62,586 nt of DNA from Saccharopolyspora rectivirgula DSM 43747 (GCF_000497205.1 NZ_AYJW01000015.1:1-62586), one strand, 5' to 3'; numbered from the stretch's first letter, positions 26,301 through 38,493 are shown. Numbers and translations: made by a program. The notes: generated by a model from the letters alone, not told the origin.

Positions 26301-27077
26301 CGGGGGCGCCTGCGGGGTGAGGTCGAGCTGCGTTCGGTATCGTTCAAGTACCCGGGGACCGAGGCATTCGCGCTGCGGGACGTGTCGTTGCGGGTGCGCC
26401 CCGGGGAGACGGTGGCGCTGGTGGGCGCGACCGGTGCGGGCAAGTCCACGTTGATCAAGCTCCTCGCCCGGTTCTACGACGTGACCGAGGGCGCGGTGCT
26501 CATCGACGGGGTGGACGTCCGCGACTACGACTTGGGGTCGCTGCGCAGCCGGATGGCGGTGGTGCCGCAGGAGGGGCACTTGTTCACCGGTGATGTGGCC
26601 GCGAACATCGGCTACTCCCGGCCGGGGGCGACCGCGGCGGAGATCGAGGCCGCGGCGCGTTCGGTGGGGGCGCTGCCGGGGATCGCGATGTTGCCGCGCG
26701 GTTTTCGGCAGGAGGTCGGTGAGCGGGGCCGGTCGTTGTCGGCCGGGCAGCGGCAGCTGGTTTCGCTGGCTCGGGCCGAGCTGGTGGATCCGGACATCTT
26801 GCTGTTGGACGAGGCGACGGCGGCGTTGGACCCGGCCACCGAGGCGATGGTGGTGGACGCCAGCTATCGGGTGTCGCGGCAGCGCACCACGTTCGTGGTG
26901 GCGCACCGGTTGGCCACCGCGGCCCGGGCGGACCGGATCGCGGTGGTGGAAGCGGGGCGCATCGTGGAGCTGGGGTCGCACGCCGAGTTGTTGGCGGCCG
27001 ATGGCCGTTACGCGCAGCTGTGGCGGTCGTCGGGTGGGGCGGAGCCGCTGGACGAGGGCGCGTCGAATATCGCCTGA
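23325..27077 (+). CDS. Fused ABC exporter (TMD-NBD-TMD-NBD)
   Basis: 1250 residues: two complete ABC exporter halves in one chain, like mycobacterial Rv0194-type transporters. Half 1 has membrane helices at about 20-290 and an NBD with Walker A GPAGSGKST (about 377), LSGGQRQR (about 485) and Walker B ending VLVLDDATSAVD. Half 2 has membrane helices at about 680-960 and an NBD with GATGAGKST (about 1034), LSAGQRQL and ILLLDEATAALD. The catalytic Glu is Asp in NBD1 but intact in NBD2, so one ATP site is probably degenerate. GTG start with TAACCT exactly 6 nt upstream, suggesting a leaderless mRNA. The export substrate is unknown. Confidence 0.93.
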   Translation: MSDSGSARTVSGGWIRRLAAACWRHPAALLLAVGASVTAVGLEALAPLLTKVAVDDAVRGRTDQLWWVVLALLGLGVFRFAAAFVRRYSAGRLAANVQHDLRRAVFATVQRLDGGKQDALRTGQVVSRSISDLQLINALLSMFPLAAGTAVLAVFALAAMLWLSPLLTVVALIVAPLIGVVSARSKKRLFPATWSAQQRAADIAQQVEETVTGVRVVKGFGQESREVSRMEGRARRLFAERMRSARISSLPAASLSSLPLAGQVGVLGLGGWMALQGQVSIGTFVAFTGYVAMLASPARMLSSLVVQAQLARAGVERIHELLDAQPEVREKSGAVPLPDGPLQVELEDVTFGYTRDQPVLREVSLRVRPGETVALVGPAGSGKSTVSLLLPRFYDVHSGRIALGRTGQPGLDVRDLQLDSLRSAVGVVFEEAFLFSDTIRGNIAYGRPDASEEEVVAAAKAAEAHEFISALPDGYDTLVGERGLTLSGGQRQRIALARALLSDPRVLVLDDATSAVDAATEAAIHGTLRSVTAERTTLLVAHRRSTLALADRIAVLDRGRVVDVGTQEELLERCELFRALLAGSGESIDRRFVPEASDRQGVTAELWPEPEPEDPVAAGPAAAVPGKHGISKASMPPTPELLEGVRSLPPATDQPRRGPVDPTADDPDFRLSKLFGSIRWGIALTVALVAGDALVSVVLPTLVRYGVDAGVGAGDPGTLWLLTAAAGLLVGLGWLVVRAQTVVAARTGETLLYQLRLRSYAHLQRLGLDYFERELSGRIMTRMTTDVDALSSFLQTGLATFVVSSLTLVGIAGALLATDLPLALVAMSVLPVLVVATVVFRRVSKRAYAEARERVSTVNADLQENVAGLRVAQAHRRERLAARRFAQRSDAYRRSRLRAQLYISLYFPFVAFLSEVALAAVVGVGAARVAEGRLTAGVLVAFLLYLNLFFSPVQQLSSVFDSYQQASVGLRRIAELLRTPTSVPPARKPVEVRGRLRGEVELRSVSFKYPGTEAFALRDVSLRVRPGETVALVGATGAGKSTLIKLLARFYDVTEGAVLIDGVDVRDYDLGSLRSRMAVVPQEGHLFTGDVAANIGYSRPGATAAEIEAAARSVGALPGIAMLPRGFRQEVGERGRSLSAGQRQLVSLARAELVDPDILLLDEATAALDPATEAMVVDASYRVSRQRTTFVVAHRLATAARADRIAVVEAGRIVELGSHAELLAADGRYAQLWRSSGGAEPLDEGASNIA

Positions 27078-27577
27078 GGCGAAAAAGAAATTTTTTTACC
27101 GCCATCCGGAAAAATTCGGCGGTGCGGTCCGCGTACTGGAAAGTAAGGGAATTTTCTTGCCGCTTTCCAGCCCCAAGGGAACTTCGCTCACCGCACCGCT
27201 GAATTCCGGGAACTTTTCTGCCCGCTTTGCGCGGGCGGACCTCCTCGACGAGGGCCGCTGTTCAGCGCCAAAACAGCTCGCTCGATTTAGTGACAAGGGG
27301 AACATCCCCGCCACACGAAACGTCATACTATTTACGAGCGACAACCCACATGGAGTACAAACAGATTGCCCGCAACCGAGTGAGACATGTTACGCGTGGT
27401 GAGTGACCCCGTGCAGCCCCCAGAGTCGCTCGCCGAGGACGGAGTTTTCCCCGGCGCGCCAGTCGTGGGCATCGCTCACCAGAGCGCAGTACTGCGTGTC
27501 AATCTCGGCAGCCGGGTCGTTAGCCTGTTAGTCGAGTGTCTGTAAATCACGAGCAGAGATTGAGGCGAACGCCAGCC
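27078..27577. other. Intergenic region with eroded repeats and the kgd promoter
   Basis: 500 nt without a supported gene. The left half holds several half-copies of the stop-proximal repeat. Near the right end TGTCAA (27497-27502), 18 nt, then TAGCCT (27521-27526) could be the promoter of the 2-oxoglutarate enzyme gene. The composition is AT-richer than the flanking genes. Confidence 0.6.
27090..27240. repeat. Cluster of decayed stop-proximal repeat copies, copy 5
   Basis: Three left-arm-like stretches in a row: GAAATTTTTTTACCGCC (about 27088), AAGGGAATTTTCTTGCCGC (about 27144) and GGGAACTTTTCTGCCCGC (about 27208). The first looks like the core with G-to-A and C-to-T changes. GGAAAAATTC at about 27108 is a matching eroded right arm. 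They directly follow the ABC exporter stop. Confidence 0.55.
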
Positions 27578-31255
<3,678 letters not shown>

Positions 31256-31266
31256 TCGCTGAACTA

Positions 31267-31306
31267 GGAAAAGCCGCTGGTTCCACCGCGGACCAGCGGC
31301 TTTTCC
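31267..31306 (+). terminator. Intrinsic terminator of kgd
   Basis: A perfect 15-bp stem GGAAAAGCCGCTGGT (31267-31281) with ACCAGCGGCTTTTCC (31292-31306). The descending arm ends in TTTT, and the stem starts 11 nt after the stop codon. Confidence 0.9.
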
Positions 31307-31326
31307 ATGCCGAGTAAGTTGAGGGC

Positions 31327-31364
31327 GGGGAACTTCCCGCTCCCGGGCGGCAGGGGAGTTCCCT
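31327..31364. repeat. Stop-proximal palindromic repeat, copy 6
   Basis: Arms GGGGAACTTCCC (from 31327) and GGGGAGTTCCC (to 31363), with GGGCGGC between them. This is a shorter variant, located beyond the kgd terminator and upstream of the small gene at 31437. Confidence 0.6.
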
Positions 31365-31436
31365 TACTCTCGCCGTGTCAGTCTGGTGTGGTGAACTGCT
31401 GGTTCGCCGGCTTCTGGAGATTGCTTGGGAGGGACG

Positions 31437-31610
31437 GTGTACTTCACCGACCGCGGTATTGAGGAGCTGGAAGAACGTCGCGGTGAAGAGCAGGTCTCAC
31501 TGGCGTGGGTGGCGGACCGGATGCGTGTTTTCGTGGACTTGAACCCGGAGTTCGAGGACGCCACCGAGCGGCTGGCCACGTTCCTGGCTCGGGACGACAG
31601 CGACGAGTGA
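31437..31610 (+). CDS. Small conserved actinobacterial protein (DUF6104-like)
   Basis: 57 residues from the GTG at 31437, with GGGAGGG 4 nt upstream. The acidic, helical sequence starts VYFTDRGIEELEERRGEE and contains VADRMRVFVDLNPEFEDATERLATFLAR. I recall the same small protein beside sucA/kgd in other actinobacteria, named DUF6104. Function is unknown; the constant neighbour suggests a link to the 2-oxoglutarate enzyme, but that is inference. Confidence 0.8.
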   Translation: MYFTDRGIEELEERRGEEQVSLAWVADRMRVFVDLNPEFEDATERLATFLARDDSDE

Positions 31611-31632
31611 GCTGACGCGCGGCTCGCTCCTC

Positions 31633-31650
31633 CCCCGCCCTGCGGCGGGG
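31633..31650. terminator. Convergent terminator hairpin
   Basis: Arms CCCCGCC (31633-31639) and GGCGGGG (31644-31650) with a 4-nt loop, between the stop codons of the small gene and hutI. Confidence 0.65.
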
Positions 31651-31658
31651 CTCTTCGC

Positions 31659-32843
31659 TCACCGGTCTTGCCGCCCACCGGGTGGTGGGACGAGGTCGTG
31701 GCCTTCCCGCCACACCGCGTAGGTCAGCGGCACGCCGGGCCGGTACGCGAGCCAGGCGGCGCTGGGGGCGTCGAGCAGGTGGAGGTCGGCGCGGGCACCG
31801 GGCCGCACCACCCCCACTGCCCCGTCGCCGGTTTCTCGGCGCAGCGCTCGAGCTCCTCCCCAGGTCGCTGCTCGCACCGCTTCGGCAACGCTCATCCCCA
31901 TCTGCAGCACCGCGGTGGCCACGCAGTAGGCCATGGAGGTGGTGTAGGAGGAGCCGGGGTTGCAGTTGGTGGCCAACGCGACGGTGGCTCCCGCGTCGAG
32001 CAGCGCCCGGGCGTTCGGCAGGGGCTGGTGGGTGCACGCGTCGCAGGCCGGCAGCAGGGTTGCGACGGTGTCGGAGTTGGCGAGCGCGTCGATGTCGGCG
32101 CTGTCGAGGTGGGTGCAGTGGTCGACGCTGGCGGCTTGCTCGGCGACGGCCACCTGCACGCCGGGCCCGGGGCCGAGCTGGTTGCCGTGGACCCGCAGGC
32201 CGAGTCCGCGTTCGCGGGCTGCCCGCAGCACGGCTGTGGTTTGGTCGGCGTCGAACGCGCCGCGTTCGCAGAACACGTCGCACCAGTCGACGTGCGCTGC
32301 CACGGCGTCGAGCATGTCGGTGCAGACGTGGTGCGTGTAGTCGTCGGCGTCCCAGCCCGGGGGCACCACGTGGGCGCCGAGGAAGGTGACTTCGTCGACC
32401 AGTGCCGCGGTCTTGGCCGCTCGCAGTTCATCGTGGACGGTGAGCCCGTAGCCGGTTTTCGTTTCCAGGCACGTGGTTCCTTGCGCGGTGGCTTCCGCCA
32501 GGTGCCTGATGAGGTTGTGCTGGAGTTGTTCGTCGCTGGCGGCTCGGGTGGCTCGCACGGTCTCGTTGATCCCGCCCGCGGTGTAGGGTTTTCCGGCTGT
32601 TCGGGCGATGAATTCGCTGGTGCGGTCGCCGGCGAACACCAGGTGGGTGTGGCTGTCCACCCAGCCGGGCAGTGCCGCCCGCCCCTCGGCGTCGACCATG
32701 GTGTCGGCGTCCGGTGGGTTGTTCGCCGATCCGACCCAGCTGATGCGGTTGCCGGTCATCACGACCGCCGCGTCGTGCAAGGTGCCCAGTTCCGGGTCGT
32801 TGGTGGTGAGTTCGCCGATACCGGTGATGAGGGTGCTTTTCAC
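31659..32843 (-). CDS. hutI: Imidazolonepropionase
   Basis: 394 residues. A zinc amidohydrolase with metal ligands in WVDSHTHLVFAGDRTSEF, then ETKTGYGLTVHDELR, HVVPPGW, RVHGNQLGPGPGVQVA, DHCTHL and ATNCNPGSSYTTSM. It hydrolyses imidazolone-5-propionate to N-formimino-L-glutamate, step 3 of histidine degradation. GTG start 7 nt after the hutF stop, so the two genes are an operon. Confidence 0.95.
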   Translation of the reverse strand: MKSTLITGIGELTTNDPELGTLHDAAVVMTGNRISWVGSANNPPDADTMVDAEGRAALPGWVDSHTHLVFAGDRTSEFIARTAGKPYTAGGINETVRATRAASDEQLQHNLIRHLAEATAQGTTCLETKTGYGLTVHDELRAAKTAALVDEVTFLGAHVVPPGWDADDYTHHVCTDMLDAVAAHVDWCDVFCERGAFDADQTTAVLRAARERGLGLRVHGNQLGPGPGVQVAVAEQAASVDHCTHLDSADIDALANSDTVATLLPACDACTHQPLPNARALLDAGATVALATNCNPGSSYTTSMAYCVATAVLQMGMSVAEAVRAATWGGARALRRETGDGAVGVVRPGARADLHLLDAPSAAWLAYRPGVPLTYAVWREGHDLVPPPGGRQDR

Positions 32844-32850
32844 GGGTGCC

Positions 32851-34167
32851 TCACGGTTGTTGCAGGGCTTGGAGCGCGTTGCGCAGCTGGGCGGGCACGT
32901 CCACGGTCCGGTGGTGTCCGTGGTGGACGATGCGCTGCCCGGCCACGAAGACGTCGGTGAGGTCGCTGGCGCGGGCTACCGCGGGTGCTTCGGCCACTGG
33001 CACGCCGGCCAAGCGCGGGGTGTTGAGGTCGATCGCGATCAGGTCGGCTTGGCAGCCGGTGGCCAGCTGTCCGCAGTCGGGCCAGCCGAGGGATCGGTGC
33101 CCGTTCTTGGTGGCCATGGCCAGCAGTTGGGGGCTGGTGAAGTGCCCCCGGGTTTCGGTGCGCAGCCTGGTGTGGGCTTCGACGGCTTGGGTTTCGCCGA
33201 GGAGGTCGATTTCGCTGTGCCCGTCGCTGCCGGTCGACAGCGGTGATCCGGCGGCGGCGAGCTCGACGGCTGGTCCGATGCCGTCTCCGAGGTCGGCTTC
33301 GGTGCTCGGGCACAGGCACACCCCGGTGCGGGTGCTGCCCAGCAGCGCGATGTCCTGGTTGGTCAGGTGGGTGGCGTGGATCGCGGTGAGGTGGGGGCCG
33401 AGGGCGCCGCGTTCGTCGAGCAGCTGGGTGGGGGTTCGGTCGTGGGCGGCCAGGCAGGCTTCGTTCTCGGCGCGCTGCTCGGAGAGGTGGATGTGCACGG
33501 GGGCGGTGGTGTGGCGGGCCCATGCGGTGATGTGCGGGATGTGGCGGGCGGGGACGGCGCGCACCGAGTGGATGGCGGCGCCGAGCCGGGTTCGCTGGTT
33601 GCCGGGGTGGAATTGCTGCACGCGGTGCATCCAGTTGTCGATGTCGCCGTCGCTGAAGCGGATTTGGACGCCGCGCACGGGGGTGGTGAAGCCGCCGGTG
33701 AGGTAGCAGGTGTCGAGCAGGGTGATCCGGATGCCGGCGTCGGCTGCTGCTCGGGTGAGGGCGTGCCCCATGGCGTTGGGGTCGCGGTAGCTGTGGCCGT
33801 TCGGGTCGTGGTGCAGGTAGTGGAATTCCCCGACGCAGGTGATTCCGGCGAGGGCCATTTCGGCGTAGGTGCCGAGGGCCAGTTGGTAGTACTGGTCGGG
33901 GTCGAGGGTGGCGGCGACCCGGTACATGTGTTCCCGCCAGGTCCAGAAGGTGCCGCTGCTGGTGGTGCGGCCGCGCAGGGCCCGGTGGAAGGCGTGGGAG
34001 TGGGTGTTGGCCAGCCCGGGCAGGACGAGTCCGTGGAGTTCTTCGGCACCGGGGTCCGGGGTGCGGGTGCGCTGGATGCTGGTGATCGTCCCGTCGGTGA
34101 TGTGCAGTTGCACGCCGGGGGTGGGCCCGTTCTCCAGCCATGCCCACTGGCACCAGAGTGTGCTCAT
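32851..34167 (-). CDS. hutF: Formimidoylglutamate deiminase
   Basis: 438 residues from the ATG at 34167, preceded by AGGAG at 8 nt. A zinc amidohydrolase: LPGLANTHSHAFHRALRG holds the first metal ligands, PVHIHLSEQRAENEACLA the next, and STGSDGHSEIDLLGE the catalytic Asp. It deaminates N-formimidoyl-L-glutamate to N-formylglutamate, so the five-step HutF/HutG route is expected. No HutG deformylase is present in the window. Confidence 0.94.
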   Translation of the reverse strand: MSTLWCQWAWLENGPTPGVQLHITDGTITSIQRTRTPDPGAEELHGLVLPGLANTHSHAFHRALRGRTTSSGTFWTWREHMYRVAATLDPDQYYQLALGTYAEMALAGITCVGEFHYLHHDPNGHSYRDPNAMGHALTRAAADAGIRITLLDTCYLTGGFTTPVRGVQIRFSDGDIDNWMHRVQQFHPGNQRTRLGAAIHSVRAVPARHIPHITAWARHTTAPVHIHLSEQRAENEACLAAHDRTPTQLLDERGALGPHLTAIHATHLTNQDIALLGSTRTGVCLCPSTEADLGDGIGPAVELAAAGSPLSTGSDGHSEIDLLGETQAVEAHTRLRTETRGHFTSPQLLAMATKNGHRSLGWPDCGQLATGCQADLIAIDLNTPRLAGVPVAEAPAVARASDLTDVFVAGQRIVHHGHHRTVDVPAQLRNALQALQQP

Positions 34168-34313
34168 CGGCCGCTCCTGGGGTCGTGTTCCACCGTTCCG
34201 ATAGTCCACAGTGGTGGTTCCGGTGGGGCGTTGCTCCCCTTCCGGGTTCGTTGTGGACGGTTCGCTGGGGTGCCCGGTGGTTTCGCTCGCGCCGGGTGGT
34301 GCGCCGCGAGTTG

Positions 34314-34354
34314 AAGGGAACTTTTCTGCCCGGGGGTGGCGGAAAAGTTCCCTT
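34314..34354. repeat. Stop-proximal palindromic repeat, copy 7
   Basis: Left arm AAGGGAACTTTTCTGCC and right arm GGCGGAAAAGTTCCCTT pair over 16 of 17 positions around CGGGGGT. It lies 28 nt past the hutU stop and about 150 nt before hutF, splitting the hut cluster into hutHU and hutFI. This is the last copy in the window. Confidence 0.85.
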
Positions 34355-34381
34355 GCCGCGTGTTCTGCGCCGGGTGGTGGG

Positions 34382-36037
34382 TCATGGCACGAGCGGGGTG
34401 CGCAGGCCGTGTTCGGTGGCGGTGTCGCGGGCTCGGGAGTAGCCGGCGTCGGCGTGGCGGATGATGCCTGTCGCGGGGTCGTTGGACAGCACCCGCTGGA
34501 GCTTGCGGGCGGCCATCGGGGTTCCGTCGGCCACGGTGACCTGGCCGGCGTGCAGGGAGCGTCCCATGCCCACTCCCCCGCCTTGGTGCACCGACACCCA
34601 GGTGGCCCCGGAGGCGGTGTTGACCAGGGCGTTGAGCAGGGGCCAGTCGGCGACCGCGTCCGAGGTGTCGGCCATGTCCTCGGTTTCCCGGTGCGGGGAA
34701 GCGACCGATCCGCAGTCGAGGTGGTCGCGGCCGAGCACGATGGGCGCCTGCAGTTCGCCGCTGGCCACCATGTCGTTGAACAGCAGGCCGGCCCGGTCGC
34801 GTTCGCCGTGGCCGAGCCAGCAGATGCGGGCCGGCAGTCCTTGGAAGGGGACTTTCCTCCCGGCCAGTTCGATCCACCGGGCCAGGTGGTCGTCGTCGCC
34901 GAACAGCCGCAGGATCGCTCGGTCGGTGCGGGCGATGTCGGCGGGGTCGCCGGACAGCGCGACCCACCGGAACGGTCCTTTGCCTTGGCAGAACAGCGGC
35001 CGCAGGTAGGCGGGGATGAAACCGGGGTAGTCGAAGGCCCGTTCGCAGCCGCCCAGTTGTGCTTCGCTGCGCAGCGAGTTGCCGTAGTCGAAGACTTCGG
35101 CGCCGGCGTCCAGGTAGCCGACCATCGCGGTCACGTGGGCGGCCATGGATTCGCGGGCGCGGGCGGTGAACTCCTCCGGTTTTTCGGCCGCGTAGTGGGG
35201 CCATTCGGGCACGGTGACCCCGATCGGCAGGTAGCTCAGCGGGTCGTGGGCGGAGGTCTGGTCGGTGACGATGTCGGCTTCGACGCCGCGGCGCAGCAGT
35301 TCGGGCAGGATTTCGGCGGCGTTGCCGATGACGGCCACCGAGTGCGCGCGCCGCTGGTGCTTCGCGGTGACCGCGGCGCGGACGGCCGTGTCGAGGTCGT
35401 CGGCGACCTCGTCGAGGTAGCCGTTGTGCAGGCGGCGCCGGGCGCGGTCCGGGTCGCATTCCACCAGCAGTGCTGCCCCGCCGTTGAGGGTGATCGCGAG
35501 CGGTTGGGCGCCGCCCATTCCGCCGAGTCCGGCGCTGACGGTGAGGGTGCCGGCGAGGGTGCCGCCGAAGCGCTGGTCGGCGATGGCGGCGAAGGTTTCG
35601 TAGGTTCCTTGCAGGATTCCTTGGGTTCCGATGTAGATCCAGGAGCCGGCGGTCATTTGGCCGTACATCATCAGGCCGAGTTCGTCGAGCCGCCGGAATT
35701 CGTCCCAGGTCGCCCATTGGCCGGTGAGGTTGGAGTTGGCGATCAGCACGCGGGGCGCCCATTCGTGGGTGGGGAGCACCCCGACCGGTTTGCCGGACTG
35801 CACCAGGAGGGTTTCGTCGTCGCGCAGGGAGATCAGTTCGCGCACGATGGCCTGGTAGCAGTCCCAGTTGCGGGCGGCTTTGCCGGTTCCGCCGTAGACC
35901 ACCAGGTCTTCTGGGCGTTCGGCCACTTCGGGGTCGAGGTTGTTCTGCAGCATGCGCAGGGCGGCTTCGGTGCTCCAGCTGCGCGCGGTCCGGGTGGTGC
36001 CGCGGGGTGCGCGGATGTGGTGCTCGGTGCTGGTCAT
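34382..36037 (-). CDS. hutU: Urocanate hydratase
   Basis: 551 residues. Urocanase hallmarks: [14 protein letters not shown] near the N-terminus, [20 protein letters not shown] (NAD-binding), ALQNN-type [20 protein letters not shown], and [17 protein letters not shown] with the conserved Cys. It converts urocanate to imidazolone-propionate using NAD as an electrophile. Its ATG overlaps the hutH stop (ATGA), so the two are translationally coupled. Confidence 0.96.
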   Translation of the reverse strand: MTSTEHHIRAPRGTTRTARSWSTEAALRMLQNNLDPEVAERPEDLVVYGGTGKAARNWDCYQAIVRELISLRDDETLLVQSGKPVGVLPTHEWAPRVLIANSNLTGQWATWDEFRRLDELGLMMYGQMTAGSWIYIGTQGILQGTYETFAAIADQRFGGTLAGTLTVSAGLGGMGGAQPLAITLNGGAALLVECDPDRARRRLHNGYLDEVADDLDTAVRAAVTAKHQRRAHSVAVIGNAAEILPELLRRGVEADIVTDQTSAHDPLSYLPIGVTVPEWPHYAAEKPEEFTARARESMAAHVTAMVGYLDAGAEVFDYGNSLRSEAQLGGCERAFDYPGFIPAYLRPLFCQGKGPFRWVALSGDPADIARTDRAILRLFGDDDHLARWIELAGRKVPFQGLPARICWLGHGERDRAGLLFNDMVASGELQAPIVLGRDHLDCGSVASPHRETEDMADTSDAVADWPLLNALVNTASGATWVSVHQGGGVGMGRSLHAGQVTVADGTPMAARKLQRVLSNDPATGIIRHADAGYSRARDTATEHGLRTPLVP

Positions 36038-37581
36038 GGTTGCTCCTGGCCGAGGTGGGTGGTGATCAGGTGGTGGAGTTCGCCGCTGCGGATGAGGTGT
36101 TCGGCGGCGGCGATTTCCGGGCTGGTGTGCCGGTCCGGTCCTGGGCCGGGGACTCGGGTGCGCAGCAGGTCGCGGGCGGCTGCGGTGGCGGGGGCTGGTT
36201 GCAGCGGGGCGCGCAGGTCGAGGGCTCGGGCGGCGGTGAGCAGTTCGACGGCCAGCACGGTGGTCAGGGAGTTGATGGCGGCGCGGAGTTTGCGGGCCGC
36301 GGCCCAGCCCATGGACACGTGGTCTTCTTGCATGGCGCTGGTGGGGATGGAGTCCACTGAGGCGGGGACGGCGAGGCGTTTGAGTTCTGCGGTGATGGCG
36401 GCTTGCGTGTAGTGGGCGATCATGTAGCCGGAGTCGACTCCGGGGTCGTCGGCGAGGAAGGCGGGCAGCCCGTGGGAGCGGGCGACGTCGAGCATCCGGT
36501 CGGTGCGGCGCTCGGCCATGCTGGCCATGTCGGCGACGGGGATGGCGAGGAAGTCCAGCACGTAGGCGAGCGGGGCGCCGTGGAAGTTGCCGTTGGATTC
36601 CACGCGCCCGTCGTCGAGGAGCACGGGGTTGTCGATGGTGGCGGCGAGTTCGGCGTCGGCGGTGGTTTCGGCGTGGCGGATGGTGTCGCGGGCGGCCCCG
36701 TGCACTTGGGGTGCGCAGCGCAGCGAGTAGGCGTCTTGGACGCGGGGGCAGTCGGGTCCGCGGTGGCTGGCGATGATCGCGGAGTCGGCGAGGAAGGCGC
36801 GCATCCGGGCGGCGGAGACGGCTTGCCCCGGGTGGGGGCGCAGGTGTTGCAGGTCGGCGGCGAACGCCCGGTCGGTGCCCAGGAGGGCTTCCACGCTCAT
36901 GGCGGCGGTGAGGTCGGCGATGTCGACCAGGGCGGTCAGGTCGTGCAGGGCGAGGACGAGCATGCCGAGCATGCCTTCGGTGCCGTTGGTGAGGGCGAGG
37001 CCTTCTTTTTCGCCCAGGGTGACGGGTTCGAGGCCGGCTTCGGCGAGTGCTTCGGCGGCGGGGCGGCGTTGCCCGCTGGGGGTGAGGACTTCACCTTCTC
37101 CGGTGAGGGCGAGGGCGATGGTGGCGAGCGGGGCGAGGTCTCCGGAGCAGCCCAGTGAGCCGTGTTCGCCGACGACCGGGGTGATGCCGGTGTTGAGCAG
37201 GTCGGCGAGGGCGTGGGCGGTTTCGGGGCGCACACCGGTGCGGCCGGTGGCGATGGTGCGCAGGCGCAGGGCCATGGCGGCCCGCACCACTTCGACCTCG
37301 ACGGGGTTCCCGGCGCCGGCGGCGTGGGAGCGGACGAAGGAGCGTTGCAGGTCGGTGCGGCGGTGGGTGGGGATGTGCCGGACGGCGAGCGCCCCGAACC
37401 CGGTGGAGATGCCGTAGACGGGGCGGTTTTCGGTGGCGAGTTTGTCGATGTGGTTGCGGGCGGTGGTGATGTTGTTGATGGCTTGCGGGGTGAGTTCGAC
37501 GCGGCCCTGGTGGCGGGCGATGTCGACCAGTTGGGCGCGGGTGAGCGGGGTGGGGCCGAGTTGGTGGGTGTTGGCCTGCAT
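36034..37581 (-). CDS. hutH: Histidine ammonia-lyase
   Basis: 515 residues. Catalytic Tyr56 lies in [12 protein letters not shown]. The MIO cofactor is normally formed from Ala-Ser-Gly; here the tripeptide is Cys145-Ser146-Gly147 ([13 protein letters not shown]). Other active-site motifs are intact ([22 protein letters not shown]). It deaminates histidine to urocanate, the first step of the pathway. It leads the hutHU unit and is divergent from an IclR regulator. The ATG at 37581 has only a weak ribosome site. Confidence 0.95.
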   Translation of the reverse strand: MQANTHQLGPTPLTRAQLVDIARHQGRVELTPQAINNITTARNHIDKLATENRPVYGISTGFGALAVRHIPTHRRTDLQRSFVRSHAAGAGNPVEVEVVRAAMALRLRTIATGRTGVRPETAHALADLLNTGITPVVGEHGSLGCSGDLAPLATIALALTGEGEVLTPSGQRRPAAEALAEAGLEPVTLGEKEGLALTNGTEGMLGMLVLALHDLTALVDIADLTAAMSVEALLGTDRAFAADLQHLRPHPGQAVSAARMRAFLADSAIIASHRGPDCPRVQDAYSLRCAPQVHGAARDTIRHAETTADAELAATIDNPVLLDDGRVESNGNFHGAPLAYVLDFLAIPVADMASMAERRTDRMLDVARSHGLPAFLADDPGVDSGYMIAHYTQAAITAELKRLAVPASVDSIPTSAMQEDHVSMGWAAARKLRAAINSLTTVLAVELLTAARALDLRAPLQPAPATAAARDLLRTRVPGPGPDRHTSPEIAAAEHLIRSGELHHLITTHLGQEQP

Positions 37582-37636
37582 GTGTCCATCTGACCGTGCG
37601 GGCGCGGGCGGGGTTAAGTCCGGTTAGGGTGAGAGT

Positions 37637-37652
37637 GTCTGGTATTCCAGAC
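37637..37652. promoter_or_regulatory. Probable IclR operator in the hutH/iclR divergent promoter
   Basis: A perfect palindrome GTCTGG-TATT-CCAGAC in the 82-nt gap between the divergent hutH and iclR starts, 12 nt before the regulator's GTG. The position suits control of both genes. Confidence 0.65.
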
Positions 37653-37663
37653 TGGAGGCGCGG

Positions 37664-38446
37664 GTGGGGCGCAGCAGTAGTGTTCCGGCGCTGCGGCGCG
37701 GCCTGGGGATCCTGCGGTTGTTGGGCCGGCGGAGCGGTCCGGTGTCGGCCGAGGTGATCGCCCGCGAGTTGGGGTTGCCGCGTTCGACGACGTACCACTT
37801 GCTGTCGGAGCTGGTCGACGCGGGTTTTGTGACGCGTTTCCCGGAGGAGCACCGGTTCGGTTTGGGCTCGGTGGTGCTCGAGCTGGGGGCGGCTTACGTG
37901 CGGCACGAGCCGCTGGAGCGCTTGGCGGGCCCGGTGTTGCGGCGGCTGGTGGACGAGGTGGGGTTTCCCGCGCACCTGGGGGTGCTGCGCGGGGGCGAGT
38001 TGCTGTACTTGGTGGCGGAGCAGCCGGTGTGGCCGCAGACGCTGGTGTCGGGTGTGGGGGTTCGGTTGCCGGCGCAGTTGACCGCTTCGGGGCGGTCGAT
38101 GTTGGCGCACCTGCCGGCCGCGCAGGTGCGGGCGCTGTTGCCGTCGGGTGACCGGTTCGTGTTGCGCACTGGCCGTGGTCCGCGGGATTTGCCGCAGTTG
38201 CGGCGGTTGTTGGCGGCGGAGCGGCGGCGGGGTTGGTCGGTCGAGGACGGCTTCATCACGGAGGGGTTCGCGTCGGTGGCTTGCCCGGTTTTCGACCACG
38301 AGTCGTATCCGGTGGCGGCGGTGGGGGTGGCGTTCCGGCACGAGTGCGCTGGCCCGGAGGGGTGCGGGCGGACGTGGCCGGAGTTGGCGGAGCGGGCGCA
38401 CCGGGCGGCGGCGGAGTTGGCCGGCCGGTTGCGGGGCCGCGGTTGA
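37664..38446 (+). CDS. IclR-family regulator (probable hut regulator)
   Basis: 260 residues from the GTG at 37664, with GGAGG 6 nt upstream. The N-terminal winged helix (about 8-65: LRRGLGILRLLGRRSGPVSA, then ELGLPRSTTYHLLSELVDAGFV) is followed by the IclR effector domain (SGVGVRLPAQLTASGRSMLAHLP, and GWSVEDGFITEGFASVACPVFD). Divergence from hutH and the shared palindrome make it the likely regulator of histidine use; urocanate would be the usual effector in hut systems, but that is inference. Confidence 0.88.
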   Translation: MGRSSSVPALRRGLGILRLLGRRSGPVSAEVIARELGLPRSTTYHLLSELVDAGFVTRFPEEHRFGLGSVVLELGAAYVRHEPLERLAGPVLRRLVDEVGFPAHLGVLRGGELLYLVAEQPVWPQTLVSGVGVRLPAQLTASGRSMLAHLPAAQVRALLPSGDRFVLRTGRGPRDLPQLRRLLAAERRRGWSVEDGFITEGFASVACPVFDHESYPVAAVGVAFRHECAGPEGCGRTWPELAERAHRAAAELAGRLRGRG

Positions 38447-38493
38447 GGCTGCTGCCGGGCGGGTGGTGAGCGGACCGTAAGCTGGGTTGCCTG

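Noticed and set aside
23274-26981. A 1235-codon minus-strand frame opposite the fused ABC exporter
   Set aside because: Very rich in Arg, His, Pro and Gln with no domain. It is the antisense shadow of a gene with complete ABC motifs.
34841-34861. AAGGGGACTTTCCTCCC, similar to the palindromic repeat core
   Set aside because: It lies inside hutU and encodes the conserved segment [13 protein letters not shown], so the resemblance is explained by the protein; no second arm is present.
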